Assembly: GCA_048296855.1 (NCBI GenBank)
Contig: CP182631.1
From: Pseudocolwellia sp048296855
GTDB lineage: Bacteria; Pseudomonadota; Gammaproteobacteria; Enterobacterales; Alteromonadaceae
DNA: 64,000 nucleotides
Strand: one strand, 5' to 3'
The notes under the pieces were generated by a model, which did not search any database, was not told the origin of the DNA, and saw only the letters and a program-made list of their open reading frames with translations. The position numbers and the translations under genes are program-made. Below are positions 49,595 to 59,876 of the stretch, one piece after another (the stretch's first letter is position 1; each line of letters opens with the position of its first letter).

Positions 49595-49930
49595 TTAGAT
49601 CAGCTTAGCGCCATTAGGTACATTAAATTCAGGCATGGCTAATGCTATCGCGCCATTGCTGTCGTAAAAACCGGTGACTAAACATTCCGACATAAAAGGC
49701 CCAATTTGTTTAGGCGGGAAATTAGTCACGGCAAGTACTTGCTTACCTAATAAGTCTTCTAAGTTATATAACACCGTAATTTGCGCGCTCGACTTTTTAA
49801 TGCCGACTTCTTCACCAAAGTCTATTTTCATTTTATATGAAGGATTACGTGCTTCGGGGAATTCGGTTACTTCGATAATAGTGCCAATTCTTAAATCGAC
49901 TTTCTGAAAATCATCCCAGTTTATTTGCAT
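49595..49930 (-). CDS. csaA: CsaA-like tRNA-binding/chaperone protein
   Basis: This 111-residue OB-fold tRNA-binding domain protein begins WDDFQKVDLRIGTIIEV and carries PEARNPSYKMKIDFGEE and KKSSAQITVLY, matching CsaA of Bacillus. CsaA is a dimer with tRNA-binding and secretion-related chaperone activity. The start lies 20 bases inside the end of the EamA gene upstream, so the two are translationally coupled, an odd but clear arrangement. Confidence 0.9.
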   Translation of the reverse strand: MQINWDDFQKVDLRIGTIIEVTEFPEARNPSYKMKIDFGEEVGIKKSSAQITVLYNLEDLLGKQVLAVTNFPPKQIGPFMSECLVTGFYDSNGAIALAMPEFNVPNGAKLI

Positions 49931-50837
49931 TTTTTCGCCTTATATTTTTAATTGAAAAGTTTGTAATCGATTGAATACTTATGTTGGATATTAGCGCACC
50001 TAACAGTATTAAGCTTAACGAAATCAGTATATTTGAAGACCACATGTTAAGCCCTACAACGGCTAAAATAACAGAAGATATTAGCGGAGTACAAAAACTC
50101 AAAGACGCTAATAGCTTTTTGTTACCTTGTTTTAATGCAATATCCCATAAGTAAAAAGCACCGCCAACAGGACCTAAACCTAATAAAATAATACTTAACC
50201 ATTGTTTACCCGTAAACTGCCAATTTAATGCGTTTAACGGATCACTCGCCTCTAATTGAAAATGTGCGATAAGAGAAAGCACAGCAACAACCAACGATAA
50301 CCAACCAATATTATCAACCGTGTTAGTAGAATTGCTTTCTGACTTTGAAAAATACCAAGAATAAGTTGACCATAATAAGGCGCAACAAGCGGCCAATGTA
50401 TAGCCTTTTACATAGGCGGGGTTATACATAAGATCAGCGTCACCCACTATAATAAAACTCACACCAATAAAACCGACTGAGCTACCTATTAATGCTTTAA
50501 ATCGAGTCGCTTTAGTTGCTAAAAATAGCGCTAAAAGCATTGGCCATAAATAAGCAATTAGGCTAACTTCAATGGCTGGAGCTACTTTCAGCGCAGCAAA
50601 ATAACAGTAATGAAAACCGAATAATCCAGCAATACCTACTATCCACTCCTTAATAGCTAAACTGGGTTGAGCAAATAAACGTTCTTTTAAAATGAGTCGC
50701 TTAATAAACATTAATAAAGCTGAAATAGCAAAGCACATCGACAACAACTGAAATGCTGGAATATCAGCGGTATTAACGCCTAATAAAGCTAAGCAGCTCC
50801 ACATAATAATAGCTAAAATGCCAAAAAATGTTGCCAT
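49911..50837 (-). CDS. EamA/DMT-superfamily transporter, YddG-like
   Basis: This is about 308 residues from the ATG at 50837; a TTG at 50852 would add five residues. Ten helices in two EamA repeats. The segments AIIMWSCLALLGVNT and HYCYFAALKVAPAIEVSLIA, with YLWP, resemble the aromatic amino acid exporter YddG. Its end overlaps csaA. Export of amino acids or similar compounds is likely; the substrate is not established. Confidence 0.85.
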   Translation of the reverse strand: MATFFGILAIIMWSCLALLGVNTADIPAFQLLSMCFAISALLMFIKRLILKERLFAQPSLAIKEWIVGIAGLFGFHYCYFAALKVAPAIEVSLIAYLWPMLLALFLATKATRFKALIGSSVGFIGVSFIIVGDADLMYNPAYVKGYTLAACCALLWSTYSWYFSKSESNSTNTVDNIGWLSLVVAVLSLIAHFQLEASDPLNALNWQFTGKQWLSIILLGLGPVGGAFYLWDIALKQGNKKLLASLSFCTPLISSVILAVVGLNMWSSNILISLSLILLGALISNISIQSITNFSIKNIRRKNANKLG

Positions 50838-50995
50838 AATAATACGACTCAAAGGGTTTTATAAAAGATCTATTATCTGACTATTTATAAATTAAAGTGT
50901 GCAGAAAGGACGCTTTTTTTGTTTGAGAAGACGGGGTTATTAATGACTATTCTTTTTTAACCTTACCAACCTCTGTGGTTAATATTCAGTTTTTT

Positions 50996-51715
50996 CTACT
51001 TCCAACGACTAAACGCCTTTGGCGAATTACCAAAATAGGCTTTAAATTTTCGACTAAAAGCAGAAGGGCTTTGATAACCCACTTGCTCTGCAATTATGGC
51101 AATAGGTGTGTCGGTATGAGTCAGTAGCGTTTTAGCTTTGTCCATTCTTTGTTGAATGATGTATTGCTGAGTGGATAGCCCTATGTTGTCTTTAAATACT
51201 TTTTTAAATTGTGTAACGCTAAGAAAGGCGAGTTGCGCTAGCTGTGTATTGGTGATCTCTGTTGTTAGATGTTGGCTAATGTAACTGAGCACTTTGTTTA
51301 GACGTTTATCTATGTTGTTCGATAGCGGTTGTTGCGCTAAAAGCTGATAAAAAAACTGAAAAGTAAATGCTTCAATTTCTTGGTTAATATGATGATTTAA
51401 TTGCGTTTCAATAAATTGTATAAAGGCGAGCAGCGGGGCGTTAATTGATACTTTCTCGTTAGGCGAAGCTGTAATGTTTTCAGGCAGAATGTGCGTATCT
51501 ACCACAATAAATCGAGCATTTTCGTGCGCTTTAAATTGATGAGTTTCGCCCGATTTTATAATAACGCAATCACCCATACTCACTAAGCCAGAAAATTCAC
51601 CCACGCTAATATCAATAGAACCATGCAAGGGTAACACGAGTTGATGATAGCTATGTGCATGGCTCTGAATGTTATTGGTGTAAGAGCGTATTGAAATACG
51701 GCTAATGTGATTCAT
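50996..51715 (-). CDS. AraC-family regulator with cupin N-terminus
   Basis: This 239-residue protein has a cupin sensor domain (about 10-90: SYHQLVLPLHGSIDI, KSGETHQFKAHENARF) and a C-terminal double helix-turn-helix (TQLAQLAFLSVTQFKKVFK and IAIIAEQVGYQSPSAFSRKF). The ATG at 51715 lies 14 bases inside the end of the DUF2339 gene. AraC proteins of this cupin class next to EamA exporters often control them; here the EamA gene is 143 bases downstream on the same strand, so control of the exporter is plausible. Confidence 0.88.
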   Translation of the reverse strand: MNHISRISIRSYTNNIQSHAHSYHQLVLPLHGSIDISVGEFSGLVSMGDCVIIKSGETHQFKAHENARFIVVDTHILPENITASPNEKVSINAPLLAFIQFIETQLNHHINQEIEAFTFQFFYQLLAQQPLSNNIDKRLNKVLSYISQHLTTEITNTQLAQLAFLSVTQFKKVFKDNIGLSTQQYIIQQRMDKAKTLLTHTDTPIAIIAEQVGYQSPSAFSRKFKAYFGNSPKAFSRWK

Positions 51716-54700
51716 TTAGCGGTACATCAATATGTCTGTTTAGGTTTATTTCGTTTTCTATTCCCTTAGCTATTTCATCATTCAACTTCATTTTACTGAC
51801 CAGTTTTTGATACCAAAAAGACGCAGCTAAAATAAAGATACCAATCCCCATAAATAAAATAACTTTTTGCCAAAGTAGGGCGTTTGCAGCGTCTACTAAA
51901 GCGAGCTTACCTATACCCAATAATATGAGGGTGAAGCTGTATTTTACTGTGGTTATATGTCTGTTTTTCAAAAATAATATTGCAGCGCCATGTATGGCTA
52001 ATGCTGGCGCAATAAATAACTCAAGTCGATATTGGTATAACGCAGTGAATAGCGATAAGTAAGTTATTACCCCTACAGAATGAAGTAATAAATGACTGTT
52101 GTTTTTGGTGAACTTAGTCATAAATGATTGCTGAGCAAAGTAACGTTGTTGGTACACCATTACGATTAAAAACAGCGCGGGTATTATGGTATATAGCGGG
52201 TCGAGTTGCGTTAGCACCCAACCTGATACCACCAACAAGCAGTTAATTATATAAACCAATGTTTGGTTGTTTTTTATGTGATCTGAACGGCGAGTAAGTG
52301 CTAAGCAAGCTGTCCAATAAATTATAGCGGTTAGTAAGGCCAGTAATAAGCTTTCGGTATGAAAACCTACGGCATTGGGCAACGCAAAACCTAATGAAAC
52401 GAGTCCCCAAGTACAAATAAATTGATAGATCGGAGTGGTTTTTTTTCTATGTAATAAATAACTTACGCCATAAAAAGCGGTAAAGCCTAATAATGCTAAT
52501 ACACTGTTTATTAAACTAAGTTGACCAATAACCCCCATAAATAAAACGCTGGCTAAAACCGTTAATACTTTGGTTTCTTTGATCAGTAAATGATGTTTTA
52601 TTTTTTGTGCAAAAAACAGTGCAAGTGCTGGCGATAGCCATAAAATAAGCAAAGCATTTTCGTCTAATTTACGTATCGCTGAGCCAACCCAGCAAATAGG
52701 GATCAGTAAATAAAAGAGGACTCTGGCGGCTTCTGCAATATTTTTGAGTGAGCTGTTAGGGTGATATTTTCGATAGAAGGCCGACCATAACCACAGTTGT
52801 GAAAATACTGAGATAACGGCTAACTTGGCAAATAAAGGTAAAGCTGAAAATCGGTAGCTGTCTACCAATAGTGCACTTTGTGCGATATAAAATACTGGAA
52901 CGGCTATTAACAATGCGGCAAATAATTCAATAGACACTTGTTTACAGTAGCGTGCTCTAAATAATATAAAAACTTGTAAGCTTATTGTTGCAACGCCTGT
53001 CCAATCACCCAACCAAACAGAACTACAAGCAATAATTAATACCGAAAGCCAAACCACTTCAACTAACTGTAATAACGGCTTTATATGGTGTTGAGAACGT
53101 AGATCAAAACCTTGCGTGGCAATCATGCGTTGCCATATGGCGATTATTAATATGATTGCGGTTGAAAGTACCCAGCCGTCTACCGACTGTAAGGCAGGTA
53201 CTGGGAAATACGGCGCAATAGCTGCCCATGAGTAGATTAGCGCGATAGCCAGTAAAGCTTGTGCTTGGTTACTAACAAAGCTAAGCGCATATTTACGGCC
53301 TACATATAATAGTAAAAGCCCTTCAACTGCCCACGATATTCCCCAATAAGCATTACTAATAGCGCTAATTATAGCGAGCACTCCCCAAAGGGCGGAAAGT
53401 AATATGATGAAAGGTGTTACGGGGTGTTTTACTTTATAAAAAAGTACCGCGGTAGCCACAGTAAGTAGCGCGTTAAACGTAAAACATACGCTCATTTGTG
53501 TGGTAAATAATTCGCTGGCTTGAAAAAACATTAATACGGTAGAACCTACTAATGCGGCAATAAAAAGTAAGCTTTTTTTAGCTGAAGGGGCTAGTAGGTT
53601 TTGCTGTAATTCTGCCTCAGATTTATTACTTAATTCTTCATTGTGTTCTTTGTCTGAAAAGAGCATTAATGCCCCGTAGATAAAGAAAATAATATAAAAC
53701 AGGTTAACTGCCCAAGCTGATATTTGAATGCTTTCAACACCTATAATCCATTCTACCGAAGCAAGGGTAAAGGCAAGTGTTAAATTAGCGAGCCATTGTT
53801 CTTTGTTTTTAAAAGCAAAAATTAGGCTGCTTATTGCGACAAAAGACAAAGATAATAAATAATAAAGCGGTTCAATTTGTACGGTATTCGACATGTTATT
53901 AGATAAGATAGGCATAGTAGCAACACCGATAATGCCTAAGCTTGAAACAACTTTAGTGTCTAACCATTTGGCGATACCATGACACAGCAAAGCAATACCG
54001 AAATAGAGTGCGAGTACAACTAGGCTCGGCAATATACCGTAAACACTACCTGCAAAATATACGGTGCAATACGACAATAATATGCCTAAGGTAACAATTG
54101 CAGTGGCAAATTCATTAAAACGTGTTTTTATTTTTAGTCCTATACCTATGCCCATAACGAGTAGGGCGGCAAAACACATAAGTAATGATTTGGATCCTGC
54201 GCCTAGTTGGTCTATTAGCAATTGCATTAAATAACCAAAGCCTGCTAATACCAGCGCTATACCAGCAATGGTTAGAATGAAAATACCTAACATGCCTTTT
54301 TCTTTGTACGACTTATACATATTAGCCACAGGCGTTAGCCATTCAAACATCATCGACAATATTGTTTGAATAAAAGACTGTAAAAATAAATTGATAGCAG
54401 AAGGTTTAGCTGGTTTTAGTTTTTGAGGTTTATGTGTTTTATTTTGAGTCGTGTTTTGTGTTTTATTTGGGGCAACACCAGAACTAACTCCAGCAATGCT
54501 ATATTCGTTAACTGCTAATGGTGGTTGTTCTAGCGGGTTATTTTCTTCTAAATAAAGTGTTTCTTGATGCGCTGTTACTGAAGCATCGTTTTTAGTATCA
54601 CTTATTTCACTGGCACTATGTGGCTGTGACTTAGCCTGCTCAACTAAGGTGTTTAAGCGTTCTTCAACCTGATTTACACGCTCGCTAAACTGGAGTTTAA

Positions 54701-54743
54701 GTAATGCTAACTCCGACCTTAGTAGCTTAATTTCATTATTCAT
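51702..54743 (-). CDS. DUF2339 large multi-spanning membrane protein
   Basis: This 1013-residue inner-membrane protein has an N-terminal coiled coil (about 1-40), a low-complexity soluble stretch to about 115, then more than 20 hydrophobic helices. Helix-rich DUF2339 proteins with this layout occur in many proteobacteria; their function is unknown. It starts 13 bases after the end of the phospholipase D-like gene and overlaps the AraC gene. Such large size with no catalytic motif suggests an envelope or transport role (inference). Confidence 0.85.
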   Translation of the reverse strand: MNNEIKLLRSELALLKLQFSERVNQVEERLNTLVEQAKSQPHSASEISDTKNDASVTAHQETLYLEENNPLEQPPLAVNEYSIAGVSSGVAPNKTQNTTQNKTHKPQKLKPAKPSAINLFLQSFIQTILSMMFEWLTPVANMYKSYKEKGMLGIFILTIAGIALVLAGFGYLMQLLIDQLGAGSKSLLMCFAALLVMGIGIGLKIKTRFNEFATAIVTLGILLSYCTVYFAGSVYGILPSLVVLALYFGIALLCHGIAKWLDTKVVSSLGIIGVATMPILSNNMSNTVQIEPLYYLLSLSFVAISSLIFAFKNKEQWLANLTLAFTLASVEWIIGVESIQISAWAVNLFYIIFFIYGALMLFSDKEHNEELSNKSEAELQQNLLAPSAKKSLLFIAALVGSTVLMFFQASELFTTQMSVCFTFNALLTVATAVLFYKVKHPVTPFIILLSALWGVLAIISAISNAYWGISWAVEGLLLLYVGRKYALSFVSNQAQALLAIALIYSWAAIAPYFPVPALQSVDGWVLSTAIILIIAIWQRMIATQGFDLRSQHHIKPLLQLVEVVWLSVLIIACSSVWLGDWTGVATISLQVFILFRARYCKQVSIELFAALLIAVPVFYIAQSALLVDSYRFSALPLFAKLAVISVFSQLWLWSAFYRKYHPNSSLKNIAEAARVLFYLLIPICWVGSAIRKLDENALLILWLSPALALFFAQKIKHHLLIKETKVLTVLASVLFMGVIGQLSLINSVLALLGFTAFYGVSYLLHRKKTTPIYQFICTWGLVSLGFALPNAVGFHTESLLLALLTAIIYWTACLALTRRSDHIKNNQTLVYIINCLLVVSGWVLTQLDPLYTIIPALFLIVMVYQQRYFAQQSFMTKFTKNNSHLLLHSVGVITYLSLFTALYQYRLELFIAPALAIHGAAILFLKNRHITTVKYSFTLILLGIGKLALVDAANALLWQKVILFMGIGIFILAASFWYQKLVSKMKLNDEIAKGIENEINLNRHIDVPLNESH

Positions 54744-54756
54744 CCATAAACCCTAG

Positions 54757-56376
54757 CTAAAGAATATTTTTAGGTACAACTCTACGTAACTTTACTTTGA
54801 TTCGTTTTAACAAGCCAACTTCGCCATCAGGGTTCCAATCTAATGTAGTTTGCCATGCGTTTTGTGGCTCCATCTCTTCAAGCATACCTTTTTTTACATC
54901 TTTGGTGACTGCTTTTGAAGGGATGATGGTAATACTTTCGGTATTTAAATTAGCGCTACGTGGATCTAAATTAAAAGTACCAATAACAGTAATTTCGTCG
55001 TCTATCACCATAGATTTCGAATGTAAGCCGAAAATAGGTGGTGTGGTCAGTTGTTTATCCATAACTTCCGACATGATTTTTTGTCGGATAGCTGCATCGG
55101 GTTTAAATTCGTAAATTTTAACGCCTGTTTTGAGTAACTTTTCTCTGTCGCGTTGGTAGCCACTAAAGGCTTCTAAATTGTCGTTAGAGGCTAAACTATT
55201 GGTGAGTATTTTTATGTCTACACCTTTATCGGTAAGTTTTTTAAATAAATTTCTACTGAGTTCTGTTGTTACTAAGTAAGGGGTTTGAATGATCACCGAC
55301 TTTTTCGCATTACCCACTAGTTCAATAAGTTTGTCAGTAGAAAGTCCGCTACCACCTAAAAATTCATCTTTGTCATTTTTACCCGGAATATCGGATATGT
55401 ATTCAACATTTTGTAGCCAATGTACTTTACCGTTTGCCGCTTGTTGTAAAAATGCTTCAGGAATTTTATTCATTTTTGCACGTACAGATGGAACATAATT
55501 TTCTGGATTACAAGCGTATTGATGAAGTGTATCGTAATTACCAAAATCAGAGTCAGCTTCATCAGTATAATCAAACTCACTTTTAACCAGTTCAGTTACG
55601 GGCACACTTAACGGATCATTCCAAAATTCTTCGAAAGATGATTCAATCGAGCTAACAGAGCCGCCGAGTAATAGCACATCGCGATCTCTAAAATTATATG
55701 CGTGGTCGTAACCAAAGTATTCATCGGCAACATTGCGGCCACCGGTTATTGATATTTTTCCGTCAACGGTAAAGGTTTTGTTATGCATACGCTGATTAAA
55801 ACCATGAAAACTAGTGGTGAGATTGGCTATTTTTTGTAGAATATTTTTACCAATATTTGCTAGAGGGTTATATATTTTTATTGATAAATTTTTGTGCGCG
55901 TCGAGTTTTAATAGTTCATCACCCTCAGCGTCTACCATTAAGTCATCTACCAACAAACGTATTTTTACGCCTCTGTCAGCTGCTTGTATTAAGTAGTCAG
56001 CAGCAATTAATCCAATATTGTCAGCTGAAAAGATAAAGTACTGAATATCAATTGTTTTTTCAGCCTTATGAGTTAGCCAACCACGAGATAATAACGATTC
56101 AATACCTTCTTCAAGCACGTAAACACCTGTGCTGTTTTTCATTTTCTTTGAAAAAGGTGCTAAATGCTCAGATAAAGGTTTTGGATCTGGTTTATTGAGG
56201 GCTGCGCAAGATTCTGTGCTGATTGTATTCGTATTCTTAGGAGTATTTACTTGTAGCACGCTAGGCTGTGCAAAGGAGCAGGCAGTAATCAATAAGGTAA
56301 AGCTTAACGTGGTTGTTTTTATTACGCATAGAGCTTGTTTTTTTAATGATGAGGGTATTGAGAGTTTATTTATCAT
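54757..56376 (-). CDS. Phospholipase D-family lipoprotein, ClsC-like cardiolipin synthase
   Basis: This 539-residue protein has a signal with the lipobox LITAC near residue 33. It has two HKD motifs: HNKTFTVDGKISITGGRN and HSKSMVIDDEITVIGTFN, both followed by family-typical residues (ADEYF; DPRSANLNTE). This is the PLD architecture of ClsC/YmdC cardiolipin synthases, although ClsC of E. coli works with YmdB and is not normally a lipoprotein. Exact reaction unproven. It is the first gene of a minus-strand run with DUF2339 and AraC. Confidence 0.83.
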   Translation of the reverse strand: MINKLSIPSSLKKQALCVIKTTTLSFTLLITACSFAQPSVLQVNTPKNTNTISTESCAALNKPDPKPLSEHLAPFSKKMKNSTGVYVLEEGIESLLSRGWLTHKAEKTIDIQYFIFSADNIGLIAADYLIQAADRGVKIRLLVDDLMVDAEGDELLKLDAHKNLSIKIYNPLANIGKNILQKIANLTTSFHGFNQRMHNKTFTVDGKISITGGRNVADEYFGYDHAYNFRDRDVLLLGGSVSSIESSFEEFWNDPLSVPVTELVKSEFDYTDEADSDFGNYDTLHQYACNPENYVPSVRAKMNKIPEAFLQQAANGKVHWLQNVEYISDIPGKNDKDEFLGGSGLSTDKLIELVGNAKKSVIIQTPYLVTTELSRNLFKKLTDKGVDIKILTNSLASNDNLEAFSGYQRDREKLLKTGVKIYEFKPDAAIRQKIMSEVMDKQLTTPPIFGLHSKSMVIDDEITVIGTFNLDPRSANLNTESITIIPSKAVTKDVKKGMLEEMEPQNAWQTTLDWNPDGEVGLLKRIKVKLRRVVPKNIL

Positions 56377-56502
56377 AAATGTTGATGATCCGTCAGGGGA
56401 ATATACGGTGAATTTTAATACCTTCTCTTTGTATTATGAGAATAACGCTGCCGAAACGTGTTGAGCAGCGTAGTGAATAATAATGTAATGCAATTGGTAT
56501 GG

Positions 56503-57189
56503 CTACCAATCAATTTTTTTACCATTTTCATCAAGAAACTTACCGCTATTTTCCATTGATAACATTTCTATTGTTTGAGTTAAGGTGCTAACCGCTTCGG
56601 TAATGGTCGCGGGAGCTTCTGGTCCGCCCATATCGGTTTGTACCCAACCAGGGCTAATGGCATTTACAATAATATTTTTATCAGCAAGTTTAGAAGCTAG
56701 TCGTCTAGTTAGCATATTAATAGCGGCTTTACTCATGCAGTAACCATCAAATCCTTCGAGGGGATTTTGGTTGTTGGAAATTGAGGCTAAGCCAGAAGAT
56801 AATTGAATAACCTTTGAATGCTGGTTGAGCTGAGACGATAACGCTTGTGTTAATAATGCAGGCGCTACACTGTTTACTTGAAAGTTATTGGTTAAAGCAG
56901 CTTGTGACCATTCACCAAATACTTCATGTTCGGCCACACCTGCATTATTAATGAGTAAATCAATGCCGTTACACAAGTTGTTGATGCTTTTAGCTGTATT
57001 ATTAATGCTTGATTCATCGAGTAAGTTTACTGTTAGGTGATGAAAGCATTCATCTATGTTGCGATTTAATGTTGCTTGATCAATAGCACTACGTGATAAG
57101 GCAATAACCTGCCAACCATTTGATAAATAATAATTTACAAAACCTAAGCCTATGCCGCGATTTGCTCCTGTAATAACAACCGTTTTCAT
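56503..57189 (-). CDS. Short-chain dehydrogenase/reductase
   Basis: This 228-residue SDR has the NAD(P)-binding VVITGANRGIGLGFVN (about 3-18), LLINNAGV, the catalytic Ser in QLSSGLAS and YCMSKAAIN (YxxxK). Sequences with EAVSTLTQTIEMLSMENSGK at the end resemble C-factor-like SDRs. Substrate unknown. Divergent from the OlsF-like gene, with a 163-base promoter region between. Confidence 0.88.
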   Translation of the reverse strand: MKTVVITGANRGIGLGFVNYYLSNGWQVIALSRSAIDQATLNRNIDECFHHLTVNLLDESSINNTAKSINNLCNGIDLLINNAGVAEHEVFGEWSQAALTNNFQVNSVAPALLTQALSSQLNQHSKVIQLSSGLASISNNQNPLEGFDGYCMSKAAINMLTRRLASKLADKNIIVNAISPGWVQTDMGGPEAPATITEAVSTLTQTIEMLSMENSGKFLDENGKKIDW

Positions 57190-57352
57190 GTAGTTTCCTT
57201 GTAATAAGCGTTTTTATAATAATAAACAATGTACAGATAACCTCCTAGTACAATTATTGTCAGTGAATAAGAAATTAGGAGAAATGAATACTTTTGATAG
57301 AAAACTCGGTCTTTTGTGCATAAGCTTGAATTTATATTTATTTTAGGACCTG

Positions 57353-59137
57353 TTGTTAGCGAACTTTATGAATAAAACCAATGAAAACATTTCCGATTTA
57401 CGATTAGCGTCGCTACTACCAGATACCTTATTAGGCAATATATTAAGGCCTATTTCGCCCTTGCTAGATAAAATATTAGGTATTGATAAGCTTCATCAGC
57501 TTTATGTAAAAGGTGATTTATGGGGATTAGAAAAACAAGAATTCTCTGAGCGACTATTAAATCAATTAGGCGTTCAAATTGTTGGTGGCGCTGGTGTTGT
57601 ATCGAAAATTCCTAAAGAAGGGCGCTGTATTGTTGTATGTAATCATCCTTACGGCATGGTAGAAGGTGTGATTATTGCTAAAATTTTAACTGCCTTTCGA
57701 GCTGATACAAAAATAATGGCGAATTTGGGATTAAAAGTTTTTAAAGAAATTGAAGATTATTTTATTTTTGCTAACCCGTTGAAACCTAAATCACCTATAA
57801 ATACCTCTGCAATAAAAAAATGCTTTAAACATATTGAAAACGAAGGTTTGTTAGTGGTGTTTCCAGCAGGAAGAGTATCGTTTTTTCAGCCTGAAAAACA
57901 ACGTATTGCTGACGCAGAATGGAACCGAATTGCCATTCAAATAGCTGTTAAAAAGCAAGCGCCAATTTTACCTGTATTTATTTCAGGTACTAACAGCAAA
58001 CTGTTTCATAAAATGGGGCAAATTTATTACCGTTTTCGTTTGCTCATGCTAGCGAGAGAGATGGTAAAACTTCAGCAAGACCCAATTAATTTAGTAGTAA
58101 ATAACTTAATTACGCCTGAACAGCTTAACGCATTTAGTGGTATTAAACGTATGAACGAGTTTGTAAGATTACAATGTTATTTAAATGACGAAACCTATTT
58201 AACACCTTGGGTAGAAGACGATGAAGTAACAGAATTTAAAGATATTATTCCTATGTCAGACCAAAGGTTAATGTCAAAAGAGTTAGCCGAATTACCTGAA
58301 GAACAACAATTAGTTAAGTTTAAATCGTTTACCGTGTATTACGGTTATCAGCATCAAATACCTACCTGTGTGAAAGAAATTACACGTTTGAGAGAAATAA
58401 CCTTTCGAGAACTTAATGAAGGTAGCGGCGAAGCGTGCGATACCGATCACTTTGACGCAACTTACATGCACTTATTTATATTCGATCATCAAAATGAAGA
58501 AATTATTGGCGCTTACCGTATTGGCCAAACTGATTTGCTTCAAAAAGACGCGGATGTGTCTAAGCTGTATTTATCGCAAATGTTTAACTTTAAACCTGAG
58601 TTTATTAACCAAAATCAGCCGTGTTTAGAAATGGGGCGTTCGTTTATTGTTGCTGAGCATCAAAACAGTTTTCATGGCTTGTTATTACTTTGGAAGGGCA
58701 TAGGCGCTTATGTGTGTAAAAACCCTCGATATAGAACCTTATACGGCACAGTATCGTTAAGTAAATTGTACGATCCAAGATCAGTAGCTTTAATTGACGA
58801 AATTGTGGTGACCAAACGCGAAGGTGTTGAAGCTAAAGCTCCGTTTAAAGGAAACTTACACCCTGAAGCACAAGATTTTTTACATGAAAATACTGTAAAT
58901 TTAGATCAGTTATCAGCATTAGTTGAAGGCATAGAAGCTGACGGGAAAGATATTCCAGTATTGTTAAAACAATACTACAAGCTGGGAGCTAATTTCCATT
59001 GTACGGGGATAGACCTCAACTTTAATCACACACCGGGGTTATTGCTAAGTGTTGATTTACCTAACGCACCAGACAAATTGTTGAAGCTGTATTTGGGTAA
59101 AGACAGAGAAGCTTATTTAAGTTATAAGTCAGAGTAA
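57353..59137 (+). CDS. olsF: OlsF-like bifunctional acyltransferase for ornithine lipids
   Basis: This 594-residue protein fuses an N-terminal PlsC-type O-acyltransferase (about 60-260: VVCNHPYGMVEG and VFPAGRVSF) with a C-terminal GNAT-type N-acyltransferase (about 310-550: ITRLREITFRELNEGSGE, DHFDATYMHLFIFD, EMGRSFIVAEHQNSF). This is the organisation of OlsF, which makes ornithine lipids by acylating ornithine and then its hydroxy-fatty acid. The start is TTG at 57353 with AGGA four bases upstream; an ATG at 57368 is an alternative. Phosphate control is typical of such genes, but no Pho box was identified. The fused domains match family expectations; the exact lipid is inference. Confidence 0.8.
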   Translation: MLANFMNKTNENISDLRLASLLPDTLLGNILRPISPLLDKILGIDKLHQLYVKGDLWGLEKQEFSERLLNQLGVQIVGGAGVVSKIPKEGRCIVVCNHPYGMVEGVIIAKILTAFRADTKIMANLGLKVFKEIEDYFIFANPLKPKSPINTSAIKKCFKHIENEGLLVVFPAGRVSFFQPEKQRIADAEWNRIAIQIAVKKQAPILPVFISGTNSKLFHKMGQIYYRFRLLMLAREMVKLQQDPINLVVNNLITPEQLNAFSGIKRMNEFVRLQCYLNDETYLTPWVEDDEVTEFKDIIPMSDQRLMSKELAELPEEQQLVKFKSFTVYYGYQHQIPTCVKEITRLREITFRELNEGSGEACDTDHFDATYMHLFIFDHQNEEIIGAYRIGQTDLLQKDADVSKLYLSQMFNFKPEFINQNQPCLEMGRSFIVAEHQNSFHGLLLLWKGIGAYVCKNPRYRTLYGTVSLSKLYDPRSVALIDEIVVTKREGVEAKAPFKGNLHPEAQDFLHENTVNLDQLSALVEGIEADGKDIPVLLKQYYKLGANFHCTGIDLNFNHTPGLLLSVDLPNAPDKLLKLYLGKDREAYLSYKSE

Positions 59138-59163
59138 ATAACATTGCGATGAGTTATTTATAA

Positions 59164-59679
59164 CTACTGAGCTACAGTGTTTTTCTCACGTAAATAAGTA
59201 GCGGTAGCTGGCGCAATACCAAATGCGGTGTTGGCGGTAGTGCTTTGTGCGAAGGTAATTTGGGTGATCATTGCGTAATGATGAACAGCATGACTACCTG
59301 CAAAAATAAGCTCTCTTGCCACAGTAGTTTGTACTACTTGTACTTTTTTATTGCTGGTACTTACTTCTGTTGATAAAGGAATCATACGGTTTAAATCGCT
59401 ATTTGTTAAGTTTTGCATCCAAGCAGCTATTTCATCTAGTTTGTTAATAGCTAATTGCGGATTTTCTTCCACTTTGCTACCACGTAAACGTAAGTCGTAG
59501 TCGATAAGATCGGTTTCCATTCCCGTAATAACGGATTGGTAATGATCAATAATATGACGGATATGAGAACCTGCTGAACTGATAAAGTTTGGAGAAATAA
59601 TTTCTACATAATCTTCTTGTGTAACACTGTTCAGATATAAGCGTCCTTGCTCAAGAATTTCTAATTGGCTAGTAAGCAT
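59164..59679 (-). CDS. DinB-like four-helix metal-binding protein
   Basis: This 171-residue protein has histidines in GSHIRHIIDHYQ and SHAVHHYAMI, spaced as the metal ligands of the DinB/YfiT superfamily. The family includes thiol transferases and damage-inducible proteins. Role unknown. Convergent with the OlsF gene. Confidence 0.75.
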   Translation of the reverse strand: MLTSQLEILEQGRLYLNSVTQEDYVEIISPNFISSAGSHIRHIIDHYQSVITGMETDLIDYDLRLRGSKVEENPQLAINKLDEIAAWMQNLTNSDLNRMIPLSTEVSTSNKKVQVVQTTVARELIFAGSHAVHHYAMITQITFAQSTTANTAFGIAPATATYLREKNTVAQ

Positions 59680-59876
59680 GTGTATGGTTATTCCTCGTTA
59701 TTTATGTAATACCTTTTTATGTACTTTTGAGATCATTCTCTCAAAGGTCTGTAAATAAGACCGCCTATCTTAAATAAATATTCATAATTTTTTACAATAG
59801 TTAATTTACTTGTATTTTAAGTCATCAACATGAAGTTAAGGTGACAAGTTTTTATTCTAAATTACCTTATGTATAT

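Noticed and set aside
54797..56464. Forward frames over the phospholipase D gene
   Set aside because: They are antisense to both HKD motifs and the lipoprotein signal and lack features of their own.
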